From the NCBI RefSeq assembly GCF_020622345.1, contig NZ_JACNMO010000021.1:1-64000 (forward strand): 64,000 nucleotides of DNA. The letters run 5' to 3'. Each line of letters opens with the position of its first letter. Position 1 is the stretch's first letter. The notes beneath the pieces were generated by a model. That model saw only the letters and a list, made by a program, of their open reading frames with translations. It was not told where the DNA came from and ran no database searches. A program made the position numbers and the translations under genes. Below are positions 56,847-64,000 of the stretch, piece after piece. This DNA comes from Roseobacter weihaiensis. GTDB taxonomy: Bacteria; Pseudomonadota; Alphaproteobacteria; Rhodobacterales; Rhodobacteraceae.

Positions 56847-57482
56847 ATGCGCAAGATAATGATTTTCTTTGTCATGGGATTGCCGGGTGTGGTTGCGGCG
56901 GAGGATGTGGTGATTGCGGCTTTGGGCGACAGCCTGACGCAAGGTTACGGCCTGACGCAGGAGCAGGGATTTGTGCCTCAGCTTCAGACCTGGCTGACCG
57001 CCAACGGGGCGGAGGTGGAGATCATCAACGCGGGTGTCTCCGGCGATACCACGGCGGGCGGGTTATCGCGGGTGGGCTGGACCCTGACCCCGGAGGTTGA
57101 TGCGATGATTGTCACACTTGGTGGCAACGACCTGCTGCGCGGTCTGGATCCCGAGATGAGCCGCGCAAACCTTGCCGGAATCCTGCAGGCTGCGCAGACC
57201 GCGGAGGTCGATGTGCTCCTCGTCGGCATGCAGGCCCCCGGGAACTTTGGCCCTGATTACAAGGCGCGCTTTGACGCGATTTATCCTGAGCTGGCGGCGG
57301 AATACGGCGTTCTGCATGCGGAGAGCTTTTTCGATGGCCTCTCGGTCGAGGGCGGGGACCCGGCCTCGGTCCGGGCGTATATGCAACCGGATGGTATCCA
57401 CCCCAATGCCGAAGGTGTCGCGCGCATTGTAGATGCTTTGGGCCCCGCCGTGCTGAAGCTGGTGGAGCAGGTCTCGCCTTAA
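56847..57482 (+). CDS. Arylesterase / lysophospholipase of the SGNH hydrolase family
   Basis: A 211-residue exported esterase (TesA type). It begins with a short signal peptide (about 18 residues ending GVVAA). Block I is GDSLTQGYG with S29 as nucleophile, block III is GGNDLLRG, and block V is DGIHPN with the Asp/His pair. TesA hydrolyses thioesters and lysophospholipids. It is divergent from the ybbA/ybbP-like genes, as in E. coli. GGAG lies 12 bases before the chosen ATG at 56847. Confidence 0.9.
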   Translation: MRKIMIFFVMGLPGVVAAEDVVIAALGDSLTQGYGLTQEQGFVPQLQTWLTANGAEVEIINAGVSGDTTAGGLSRVGWTLTPEVDAMIVTLGGNDLLRGLDPEMSRANLAGILQAAQTAEVDVLLVGMQAPGNFGPDYKARFDAIYPELAAEYGVLHAESFFDGLSVEGGDPASVRAYMQPDGIHPNAEGVARIVDALGPAVLKLVEQVSP

Positions 57483-57553
57483 CCGGCTGGTCAGGCTCAG
57501 GAAACGTCGACACGGGCGCGCAAACGCCCGCTCTGGTGTTTTAGATGCGCGTG

Positions 57554-57760
57554 TCAGGCGAGCGCGAGGTTGCCTGCGCTTTCACGACCGTCCCGGCCTG
57601 CTTCGATATCAAAAGTCACCTTCTGATTGTCTGCCAAACCGGTCAGACCGGCGCGTTCAACAGCAGAGATATGGACAAAGATATCCTTGCCGCCGCCGTC
57701 GGGTGCGATAAAGCCGTAGCCTTTTGTTGTGTTGAACCATTTCACGGTGCCAGTGGCCAT
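57554..57760 (-). CDS. Cold-shock domain protein, CspA family
   Basis: A 68-residue single-stranded nucleic-acid binding protein. [20 protein letters not shown] contains RNP1 and [18 protein letters not shown]2, as in CspA. The tail is Ala-rich. GGAGAC precedes the ATG at 57760; the frame stays open to 57829, but that part is not conserved. A long upstream region suggests a regulated 5' untranslated region, as usual for csp genes. Confidence 0.95.
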   Translation of the reverse strand: MATGTVKWFNTTKGYGFIAPDGGGKDIFVHISAVERAGLTGLADNQKVTFDIEAGRDGRESAGNLALA

Positions 57761-58122
57761 TTTCCGTGTCTCCTTCTTGTAGGTCTGCCCGCAGGATGCG
57801 GCAGCGTGGCTTAGCCAAAACCAGTTCATCAGACTGTGCGGGTTTCAGGCGGGCCGAAAGAGCATGGGTCGATAGATGGTCGCGTAGCGTAATCGAAATT
57901 CGCATCCTTCGAGCAGATTTCAAGTGAATTTATTGTAAAAGGCAACCAGCTGCATCTTTTGGCAAATTCCCGCTTACCGGGTGCGCGCGCTGCCTATTCC
58001 ATAGGATGATGCATTTTTCAGCAGCAGGCTTTTGCAAGGTTCGAAAAGAATTTTTACCAGTTGATAAAAAAATTATTTCGTGAGAGCGTTTCGGCTAATC
58101 CACGCGAAAACAGGGATGCCAC
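57761..58122. other. Divergent intergenic region between csp and preT
   Basis: A 362-base, AT-richer gap that should hold the csp leader and promoter and the preT promoter. I see one strong element, the RutR-like palindrome at 58053-58068. No coding sequence is recognised in it, and no confident csp promoter. Confidence 0.5.
58053..58068 (+). promoter_or_regulatory. RutR-like operator upstream of preT
   Basis: TTTACCA-GT-TGATAAA, a 7-2-7 palindrome with one mismatch from the perfect copy at 62105-62120. It lies 54 bases before the preT start. A weak TTGCAA-N17-TACCAG pair (58032-58060) would place it on the -10, suitable for repression. Confidence 0.6.
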
Positions 58123-59454
58123 ATGCCAAATGACAGCTTTACCCCCGGAGTAGTACCTGGCCGATTGGAGCCGGAAACCTATCAGGAACAGTTTTCAGAT
58201 TTGCATCCCCCCCTCGATGCGCACGAGGCGCTGGTGGCCGCAGACCGGTGCTATTTCTGTCATGATGCGCCCTGTATCACGGCGTGTCCGACCGAGATCG
58301 ACATCCCGCTCTTTATCCGCCAGATCGCAACTGGAACGCCGGATGCGGCGGCCAAGACGATCCTGACCCAGAATATCATGGGCGGCATGTGCGCTCGGGT
58401 CTGCCCGACCGAAGAGTTGTGTGAGCAAGCCTGCGTGCGCGAGTTGGCCGAAGGCAAGCCGGTGCTGATCGGGCAGCTGCAGCGTTATGCGACGGATCAT
58501 TTGCAGCAGCAGGATATCCACCCGTTCAGCCGCGCGCCTTCTACGGGTCAGAAAGTCGCCGTGGTGGGTGCGGGGCCTGCCGGTCTTTCCTGTGCGCATC
58601 GCCTGGCCATGCTGGGGCATGATGTGGTGGTCTATGACGCGCGTCCCAAGGCCGGGGGGCTCAACGAATACGGGATCGCGACCTACAAGACCACGGACGG
58701 CTTTGCCCAGGCGGAAGTGGACTGGCTGCTTAAAATCGGGGGCATTGAGATCCACTACGGCAAGGCGCTGGGGCCGGATCTGTCGCTTGATGCGTTGCGG
58801 GACGGGTTTGATGCGGTATTTCTGGGCATGGGCCTTGGTGGCGTGAACGCTCTGGGAGTCGCGGGCGACGGGAAAGAAGGCGTTCTCGACGCGGTCAATT
58901 TTATTGCCGACCTGCGGCAGGCCAGTGACGTGGCGTCCGTGCCGGTGGGGCGGGATGTTGTCGTCATCGGCGGCGGCATGACAGCGGTGGATGCGGCGGT
59001 GCAGGCGAAACTGCTTGGCGCGCTCAACGTTACGCTGGTCTACCGGCGGGGGCGCGACCGGATGAATGCCAGCGTCTTTGAGCAGGATCTGGCGGCGGCC
59101 AAAGGCGTTCGGATCGTGACCCATGCGGTTCCTACGGCAGTCCTTGGCAACGGCGCTGTTCGGGAGATTGAGTTCGCTTATGTTGATGCCGCGATGCAAC
59201 CGACGGGCCAGACCCTGCGACTGGCCGCAGATCAGGTGTTCAAGGCCATCGGTCAGACCTTTGCAGGCGATGGCATGCCCGCCTTGGAGAATGGCAAGAT
59301 CAAGGTTGATGCCGCAGGGCGCACCGCGCTCGAAGGGGTCTGGGCAGGAGGCGACTGCGCCAGCGGCGGCGATGATCTGACAGTGACGGCTGTGGCCGAA
59401 GGCCGGGACGCGGCCCTGGATATTCACGCGCACCTCACAGGCAAGGCAGGCTGA
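58123..59454 (+). CDS. preT: NAD-dependent dihydropyrimidine dehydrogenase subunit PreT
   Basis: Electron-input subunit that uses NAD(H) and feeds PreA in the reduction of uracil and thymine to dihydro forms. 443 residues, GltD-like. An N-terminal Fe-S region has CYFCHDAPCITACPTEID and CARVCPTEELCEQAC. A FAD motif follows (VVGAGPAGLSCA), then an NAD motif (VVIGGGMTAVDAAVQAKL). AGGGA precedes the ATG. Likely regulated by the RutR-type box just upstream and in one operon with preA. Confidence 0.93.
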   Translation: MPNDSFTPGVVPGRLEPETYQEQFSDLHPPLDAHEALVAADRCYFCHDAPCITACPTEIDIPLFIRQIATGTPDAAAKTILTQNIMGGMCARVCPTEELCEQACVRELAEGKPVLIGQLQRYATDHLQQQDIHPFSRAPSTGQKVAVVGAGPAGLSCAHRLAMLGHDVVVYDARPKAGGLNEYGIATYKTTDGFAQAEVDWLLKIGGIEIHYGKALGPDLSLDALRDGFDAVFLGMGLGGVNALGVAGDGKEGVLDAVNFIADLRQASDVASVPVGRDVVVIGGGMTAVDAAVQAKLLGALNVTLVYRRGRDRMNASVFEQDLAAAKGVRIVTHAVPTAVLGNGAVREIEFAYVDAAMQPTGQTLRLAADQVFKAIGQTFAGDGMPALENGKIKVDAAGRTALEGVWAGGDCASGGDDLTVTAVAEGRDAALDIHAHLTGKAG

Positions 59455-59480
59455 AGCCCACCTAACACGGAGAGACGACA

Positions 59481-60782
59481 ATGGCTGATTTGAAAAGTGA
59501 TTTCGTAGGCATCAAGAGCCCAAACCCGTTCTGGCTGGCCTCGGCACCGCCGACGGATAAGGAATACAATGTCCGCCGCGCCTTTGAGGCGGGCTGGGGT
59601 GGCGTGGTCTGGAAGACCCTCGGACTTGATCCGCATGTGGTCAACGTGAATGGCCCGCGGTATGGCGCGATCTGGGGGGCGGATCGGCGCTTGCTCGGGC
59701 TCAACAACATCGAGCTGATTACCGACCGCCCGCTACAGACCAATCTCGATGAGATCAAGGTGGTCAAACGCGATTACCCGGATCGGGCCATGGTTGTCTC
59801 TCTGATGGTGCCTTGTGAAGAAGAGCCGTGGAAGTTCATCCTGCCCAAGGTCGAAGACACGGGTGCGGATGGGGTGGAGCTGAACTTTGGCTGCCCGCAC
59901 GGGATGTCAGAGCGGGGCATGGGCTCGGCGGTCGGCCAGGTGCCGCAATACATCGAAATGGTCACCCGCTGGGTCAAGGCCAATACCCGGATGCCGGTGA
60001 TCGTGAAGCTGACGCCGAATATCACCGACATCAAGAAGCCTGCAGAAGCCGCCATGCGCGGCGGGGCCGATGCGGTCAGCCTCATCAACACGATCAACTC
60101 CATCACCTCTGTTGATCTCGACCTTTTTGCGCCGGAACCCACGATCGACGGCAAGGGCGCGCATGGGGGCTATTGCGGCCCGGCGGTCAAGCCCATCGCG
60201 CTGAACATGGTGGCGGAGATTGCGCGCACCCCAGAGATGGCGCATCTGCCCATTTCCGGTATTGGCGGGATCACCACGTGGCGCGATGCGGCGGAATTCA
60301 TGGCGCTGGGGGCGCGCAACGTGCAGGTCTGCACCGCGGCCATGACCTATGGTTTCAAGATCGTGCAGGAGATGATCTCGGGCCTGAGCGAATATATGGA
60401 CGAAAAGGGCATGACCTCGGTGGACAACCTGGTGCGGCGCGCGGTGCCCAACGTGACGGACTGGCAGCATCTCAACCTCAACTATGTGGCCAAGGCCAAG
60501 ATCAATCAGGATCTGTGCATTTCATGTGGCCGGTGCTTTGCCGCCTGCGAAGATACCTCGCATCAGGCGATCTCCATGTCCGAGGATCGTGTCTTTGAGG
60601 TCATCGACGCGGAATGCGTGGCCTGTAATCTCTGCGTCAACGTCTGTCCGGTCGAGGATTGCATCACGATGGAGGCGATGGCACCGGGGCTGGTCGACCC
60701 GCGCACCGGAAAAGTGGTCGAGCCGGACTACGCCAACTGGACGACCCATCCCAACAACCCGGCGGCGAAAGCAGCAGAGTAA
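59481..60782 (+). CDS. preA: NAD-dependent dihydropyrimidine dehydrogenase subunit PreA
   Basis: Catalytic subunit: an FMN TIM barrel related to dihydroorotate dehydrogenase (FVGIKSPNPFWLASAPPTD, NFGCPHGMSERGMGSAVG, ISGIGGITTWRDAAEFMALG), followed by a ferredoxin domain with two [4Fe-4S] motifs, CISCGRCFAACED and CVACNLCVNVCPVEDC. 433 residues is normal. GGAGAG precedes the ATG, 26 bases after preT. It makes dihydrouracil/dihydrothymine, the substrate of HydA encoded at the right end. Confidence 0.95.
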   Translation: MADLKSDFVGIKSPNPFWLASAPPTDKEYNVRRAFEAGWGGVVWKTLGLDPHVVNVNGPRYGAIWGADRRLLGLNNIELITDRPLQTNLDEIKVVKRDYPDRAMVVSLMVPCEEEPWKFILPKVEDTGADGVELNFGCPHGMSERGMGSAVGQVPQYIEMVTRWVKANTRMPVIVKLTPNITDIKKPAEAAMRGGADAVSLINTINSITSVDLDLFAPEPTIDGKGAHGGYCGPAVKPIALNMVAEIARTPEMAHLPISGIGGITTWRDAAEFMALGARNVQVCTAAMTYGFKIVQEMISGLSEYMDEKGMTSVDNLVRRAVPNVTDWQHLNLNYVAKAKINQDLCISCGRCFAACEDTSHQAISMSEDRVFEVIDAECVACNLCVNVCPVEDCITMEAMAPGLVDPRTGKVVEPDYANWTTHPNNPAAKAAE

Positions 60783-60783
60783 C

Positions 60784-61254
60784 CTAGCTGTCTTCGCGCT
60801 GCAGGATCGGCGCCGTGGGCAGGGGGTTTGGCATCACATACTCCGGCTGTGCCGCCTTGTCCGCGTCGGCCTTGGCTTCGGCCGCACGGGCGGCGGCGCG
60901 CTCCGCGGCGCGGGCTTCTTCGGCGGCTTTGGCTTCAATCTGCTGCTGCGCCTGACGGGCGAGGAAATCGGTGGCCGGGTGGCTGCCTGATTGCGCTTCG
61001 ATCACGGATTTCGGGGTCGGTTGCTGAGGCATGTCATCGCGCCCGCGTTTGAGCAAGGCGGCAAGCTGCGCCCCACCGGTGCCGGTGCCGTTCCCTGCCC
61101 CTTGCCCCGACTGGTCCGAGGCATTGCCCGCCATGTTGCTGGAGGTCGATACATTCACGGGCACCGTGGTTTGAGCGGCGGCAAAGCCCGCATCGGTTGA
61201 AAGTCCTGCGGCCGGTTGCGGCGCGTAGGGGTTTATCAAAGAGATCGCTGTCAT
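60784..61254 (-). CDS. Hypothetical Ala/Gln-rich protein
   Basis: I do not recognise this 156-residue protein. The first half is low-complexity (Ser, Thr, Gly, Asn; around 35-65). The second half contains a highly charged Ala/Glu/Lys/Arg helix or coiled coil (about 100-138) and a Pro-containing tail. No signal peptide or membrane segment is visible. AGGAA precedes the ATG. A CtrA-type TTAA-N7-TTAA sequence lies about 105 bases upstream, which hints at cell-cycle or motility control. Confidence 0.65.
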   Translation of the reverse strand: MTAISLINPYAPQPAAGLSTDAGFAAAQTTVPVNVSTSSNMAGNASDQSGQGAGNGTGTGGAQLAALLKRGRDDMPQQPTPKSVIEAQSGSHPATDFLARQAQQQIEAKAAEEARAAERAAARAAEAKADADKAAQPEYVMPNPLPTAPILQREDS

Positions 61255-61358
61255 TTTCAGTTCCTATCCATCAGCTTTTTCAGGGCCATCACCCGCAAAC
61301 ATTAAAGCTCTGTGAATATGAACGAAATCTTAACAGGAGCGTATAAATTACCTTTTGG

Positions 61359-61373
61359 TTAACAATCGCTTAA
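61359..61373. promoter_or_regulatory. Possible CtrA-binding site
   Basis: TTAA-CAATCGC-TTAA matches the CtrA consensus TTAA-N7-TTAA. It overlaps the rutR stop and lies about 105 bases upstream of the hypothetical gene that starts at 61254. The match is short and could occur by chance. Confidence 0.35.
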
Positions 61374-61987
61374 GGTTTCAGCAAGCGGGTGAAGAGCGTG
61401 ACGAGGTAGTCCTCGGCTCCCTGCTGCGGCTGCGGCTCGCCTTGCAGCAGAACATCAACCTGCGAGGCAAAATCCGCGTAGTGCTGTGTGGTGGCCCAGA
61501 TTGAGAAGATCAGATGTCTCGGATCTACAGGTCGCAGGTGCCCTGCATCCATCCAGATCTGTATGAGCGCGCATTTTTCGTCGAAAAGCGGTTTCAACCC
61601 TGCTTCGAGATGAGGGCCCATCCGTGGTGCGCCCTGAAGGATCTCGCCAGCAAAAAGCCGGCTCTGACGCGGTAGTTCATGGGCCATATCGAGTTTGCGC
61701 TGAACGTAGTTGAGGATTTCCGACAGCGGGTCTCCCTCCGGATCAAGTGTTACCAAAGGATCAAGCCATGTCTCCATCAGTTGGTTCAACAGCGTGACGT
61801 GAATTTCTTCTTTACCTTCAAAATAGTAAAGAATGTTTGGCTTGCTGAGGCCGGCGCGTTCGGCGATCTGGTCTAGGGTGGTCCCGCGGTAGCCATGTTG
61901 TGAAAAAACCTCAAGTGCTGCATCCAGGATAAGGCTCCTGTTGCGCTGTTGAATGCGGCTGGATTTTTTGAGTTGGGCCTGGGTCAA
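61370..61987 (-). CDS. rutR: TetR family regulator, RutR-type
   Basis: A 205-residue repressor. The N-terminal helix-turn-helix reads TTLDQIAERAGLSKPNILYYF. The C-terminal ligand domain keeps RutR-specific stretches: SRLFAGEILQGAP, DEKCALIQIWMDAG and HLIFSIWATTQHYADFASQV, nearly the same as E. coli RutR, which binds uracil or thymine. I chose TTG at 61987 because GGAG is eight bases upstream; GTG at 61993 is only two bases from it. It lies between the preTA and hyu operons and probably controls both. Confidence 0.88.
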   Translation of the reverse strand: MTQAQLKKSSRIQQRNRSLILDAALEVFSQHGYRGTTLDQIAERAGLSKPNILYYFEGKEEIHVTLLNQLMETWLDPLVTLDPEGDPLSEILNYVQRKLDMAHELPRQSRLFAGEILQGAPRMGPHLEAGLKPLFDEKCALIQIWMDAGHLRPVDPRHLIFSIWATTQHYADFASQVDVLLQGEPQPQQGAEDYLVTLFTRLLKP

Positions 61988-62072
61988 ATACACGTCTCCA
62001 ATCGGGTGCTGTTATTTTGAGCGACGGCGCGGAATTGTGCAAAAGCCCCTTCCCCGGCGAGACACGCAAGCC

Positions 62073-62101
62073 TTGACTTGGCGCAGCCGAGCCGCAATCG
62101 T
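62073..62101 (+). promoter_or_regulatory. Candidate promoter of the hyuC operon
   Basis: TTGACT at 62073-62078, then 17 bases, then AATCGT at 62096-62101. The -10 is weak. A start near 62108 would fall inside the RutR-type operator at 62105-62120, which is a sensible place for repression. Confidence 0.35.
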
Positions 62102-62104
62102 GGC

Positions 62105-62120
62105 TTTACCAAATGGTAAA
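62105..62120 (+). promoter_or_regulatory. RutR-like operator, perfect palindrome
   Basis: TTTACCA-AA-TGGTAAA is a perfect 7-2-7 inverted repeat with the same length and spacing as the E. coli RutR site, remembered as TTGACCA-N2-TGGTCAA. It lies 45 bases before hyuC, in the region shared with the divergent rutR-type gene. Confidence 0.75.
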
Positions 62121-62121
62121 A

Positions 62122-62136
62122 TTTACCATTGGTCAA
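62122..62136 (+). promoter_or_regulatory. Second RutR-like half-site pair
   Basis: TTTACCA-T-TGGTCAA: the same half-sites as the RutR box but with one spacer base instead of two, starting one base after the perfect palindrome. The right half matches the E. coli consensus exactly. It may assist binding or be a decayed copy. Confidence 0.5.
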
Positions 62137-62164
62137 GAAATGCATTGCCAGAAAGGATCCAGCC

Positions 62165-63415
62165 ATGCCCGCGCCCGGACAGAACCTCAAGATCAATCCG
62201 GATCGTCTGTGGGACAGCCTGATGGAAATGGCCAAGATCGGCCCCGGCGTGGCCGGTGGCAACAACCGCCAGACCCTGACCGATGAGGATGGTGAGGCGC
62301 GCGCGCTGTTTCAGACCTGGTGCGAGGCGGCGGGCTGCAGCATGGGGCTTGACCAGATGGGCAACATGTTTGCCCGTCGCGAGGGCACCGACCCGGACGC
62401 GCTGCCGGTTTATGTGGGCAGCCACCTCGATACGCAGCCGACGGGCGGCAAATACGACGGGGTGCTGGGCGTGTTGGGCGGGCTGGAGATCATCCGTACC
62501 CTGAATGATCTGAATATCAAGACAAGGCACCCGATTGTCGTGACCAACTTTACCAACGAGGAAGGCACGCGCTATGCCCCGGCGATGCTGTCGTCCGGCG
62601 TTTTTGCGGGCATTCACACGCAGGATTGGGCCTACGCCCGCGAAGATGCGCAGGGCAAGGCCTTTGGCGACGAGTTGCAGCGCATCGGCTGGCGCGGGGA
62701 CGAAGAGGTGGGCGCCCGCAAGATGCACGCCTTCTTTGAGCTGCACATCGAACAAGGCCCGATTCTGGAGGCGGAGGGCCGCGATATCGGGGTGGTCACC
62801 CACGGTCAGGGTCTGAGCTGGACGCAGGTCACCATCACCGGCAAGGACAGTCACACCGGATCGACGCCGATGCCCATGCGCCGCAACGCGGGCCTCGGGA
62901 TGGCACGGGTGCTGGAAAAGGTGGACGAGATCGCCTGGAGCCGCAAACCGCATGCGGTGGGGGCGGCAGGGCACATCGATGTCTACCCGAACTCGCGCAA
63001 TGTGATCCCCGGCAAGGTCGTGTTTACCGTGGATCTGCGCTCCCCTGATCTCAGCGTCATCAAGGATATGGAAGCGCGATTGCGCGTCGAAGGTCAAAAG
63101 ATAGCCGATGAGATGGGGCTGGAGATCGCCTTTGAGAAAGTCGGCGGTTTCGACCCGGTGGCCTTTGACGAGGGTTGCGTCACGGCAATCCGCAACGCGG
63201 CGGAGCGGTTGGGCTATTCTCATATGAACCTGATTTCAGGCGCGGGACATGACGCCTGCTGGATCAACCGGGTGGCCCCCACGGCCATGGTAATGTGTCC
63301 CTGCGTCGATGGGCTGAGCCACAACGAGGCCGAAGAGATCACCAAGGACTGGGCCATGGCGGGCACCGATGTGCTGCTGCACGCGGTGGTGGAGACGGCG
63401 GAGATTATGGGGTGA
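62165..63415 (+). CDS. hyuC: Zn-dependent N-carbamoyl-beta-alanine amidohydrolase (beta-ureidopropionase)
   Basis: Removes the carbamoyl group from N-carbamoyl-beta-alanine or its methyl form, the third step of reductive pyrimidine breakdown. 416 residues, M20/AtzC-type. Metal motifs: GSHLDTQPTGGKYDGVLG, TNFTNEEGTRY, ELHIEQGPIL and GAGHDACWINR. AAAGGA precedes the ATG at 62165. First gene of an operon with a small gene and hydA, downstream of RutR-like operators. Confidence 0.92.
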   Translation: MPAPGQNLKINPDRLWDSLMEMAKIGPGVAGGNNRQTLTDEDGEARALFQTWCEAAGCSMGLDQMGNMFARREGTDPDALPVYVGSHLDTQPTGGKYDGVLGVLGGLEIIRTLNDLNIKTRHPIVVTNFTNEEGTRYAPAMLSSGVFAGIHTQDWAYAREDAQGKAFGDELQRIGWRGDEEVGARKMHAFFELHIEQGPILEAEGRDIGVVTHGQGLSWTQVTITGKDSHTGSTPMPMRRNAGLGMARVLEKVDEIAWSRKPHAVGAAGHIDVYPNSRNVIPGKVVFTVDLRSPDLSVIKDMEARLRVEGQKIADEMGLEIAFEKVGGFDPVAFDEGCVTAIRNAAERLGYSHMNLISGAGHDACWINRVAPTAMVMCPCVDGLSHNEAEEITKDWAMAGTDVLLHAVVETAEIMG

Positions 63416-63690
63416 CGGATCAGGACCAAGACCTTGACCGGATGGATCACGCGGAACTGCTGAGTACGGCGCGACAATTGCGTCAGGCTATTCGCGCGCA
63501 TCGCGATGCAAGCGGTCATGACCTGTGCTGGCACTGGCCGGACATGTGGGCCCTGCTGCCCGACACTCCGACTGATGGTCAAGAGGTTCCTGCTTGGCCT
63601 CAATTCATGCGCGGTTGCGTCAAGTATCGCGCTTCACTTGAGCGAGAGCTGTCCGAAGCTCCGCGATCTGACAGGGAGTTTGACGGATGA
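63412..63690 (+). CDS. Small hypothetical protein between hyuC and hydA
   Basis: A 92-residue soluble protein I do not recognise. It starts with GTG overlapping the hyuC stop (GTGA) and ends overlapping the hydA ATG (ATGA), so it is translated as part of the pyrimidine operon. It is acidic at the N-terminus, helical (ELLSTARQLRQAIRAHRDA), and has a Trp-rich middle (LCWHWPDMWALLP). The tight coupling suggests a subunit or helper role, which is an inference. Confidence 0.78.
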   Translation: MTDQDQDLDRMDHAELLSTARQLRQAIRAHRDASGHDLCWHWPDMWALLPDTPTDGQEVPAWPQFMRGCVKYRASLERELSEAPRSDREFDG

Positions 63691-64000
63691 GCAAAGTCAT
63701 CAAGGGCGGACAGGTCTGCACGGCAGATCGGACGTGGAAAGCGGACATTCTGATCGAAGGCGAGACCATCAAACAGATCGGCGAGGACCTTTCGGGCGAC
63801 GACTACATCGATGCCGAAGGCGCCTATGTGATCCCCGGCGGGATTGATCCGCATACGCATCTGGAGATGCCGTTCATGGGCACCACGGCGGCGGAAACTT
63901 TTGAGTCCGGCACCTGGGCGGCGGCAGCGGGGGGCACCACGATGGTCGTCGATTTCTGCCTGCCGGGTGCAGACGGGTCGATCAAGAACGCCATCAATGA
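63687..64000 (+). CDS. hydA: Dihydropyrimidinase, N-terminal part (cut by window end)
   Basis: Opens the ring of dihydrouracil or dihydrothymine to N-carbamoyl-beta-alanine, between PreTA and HyuC. The first 104 codons are present. SKVIKGGQVCTADRTWKADI is the typical start, and GGIDPHTHLEMPFMGTTAAE contains the first zinc-binding HxH. AGGGAG precedes the ATG at 63687, which overlaps the previous stop. The carbamylated lysine and the other ligands lie outside the window. Confidence 0.93.
   Translation, partial: MSKVIKGGQVCTADRTWKADILIEGETIKQIGEDLSGDDYIDAEGAYVIPGGIDPHTHLEMPFMGTTAAETFESGTWAAAAGGTTMVVDFCLPGADGSIKNAIN

Noticed and set aside
61348-61362. TTACC-TTTT-GGTTAA near the rutR stop as a further RutR box
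   Set aside because: It differs from the perfect box at the inner A/T positions and spacing of the outer T/A; it fits better as part of the CtrA-type match or chance.

Overview
The window looks like a piece of chromosome from an alphaproteobacterium of the Rhodobacteraceae, probably the marine Roseobacter group. This rests on GC-rich coding sequence, a second RpoH-type sigma factor, methylmalonyl-CoA epimerase followed by a DUF1467 gene, an iron-sulfur photolyase, and a leucine-rich leader before leuA. It is an inference from gene content; there is no rRNA or other species marker. No tRNA, rRNA, CRISPR array, prophage or complete mobile element was seen. The only mobile DNA is the right end of an IS3-family element at the left edge.

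Region by region. 1-7818: IS end, aspS with a likely promoter, a GNAT acetyltransferase, an orphan receiver protein, methylmalonyl-CoA epimerase, small membrane proteins, a nitroreductase and a histone-deacetylase-fold amidohydrolase. 7834-18955: trpS, a rhomboid-like protein lacking its catalytic residues, murJ, glnD, an LpoA-like lipoprotein, then rsmI-yraN-gshB and a ComM-type ATPase. 19031-28526: GST, a cobU/phosphatase pair, rpoH2-chaN, coaBC-dut-membrane-anchored ThiF-like protein, an M3 peptidase and a GhrA-type reductase. 28536-34189: the complete cell-shape operon mreB-mreC-mreD-mrdA-rodA. 34323-37076: an amino-acid binding protein with a terminator, and leuA behind a leader peptide and competing hairpins. 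37177-48839: SDR plus FeS photolyase, LysE exporter, an 18-19-copy MORN-repeat protein, nadE, an esterase, a Tat-exported metallo-beta-lactamase-fold hydrolase, gltX, a MATE transporter and a gamma-glutamylcyclotransferase-like protein. 48902-53589: a tandem glycine riboswitch in front of gcvT-gcvH-gcvP. 53593-57760: a ybbP/ybbA/tesA-type group and a cold-shock protein. 58053-64000: reductive pyrimidine catabolism: preT-preA, a RutR-type regulator, and hyuC, a small gene and hydA (cut by the window end).

The most coherent system is at the right end. PreTA reduces uracil/thymine, HydA opens the ring and HyuC removes the carbamoyl group. A RutR homologue lies between the two operons. I see a perfect 7-2-7 palindrome, TTTACCA-N2-TGGTAAA, plus a second overlapping-type copy before hyuC, and a one-mismatch copy before preT. 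Together these look like a local RutR regulon. The second strong regulatory signal is the leuA leader, which may be translated from a leaderless transcript and is followed by mutually exclusive hairpins. No wholly novel multi-gene system is evident; most of the window is core chromosome.
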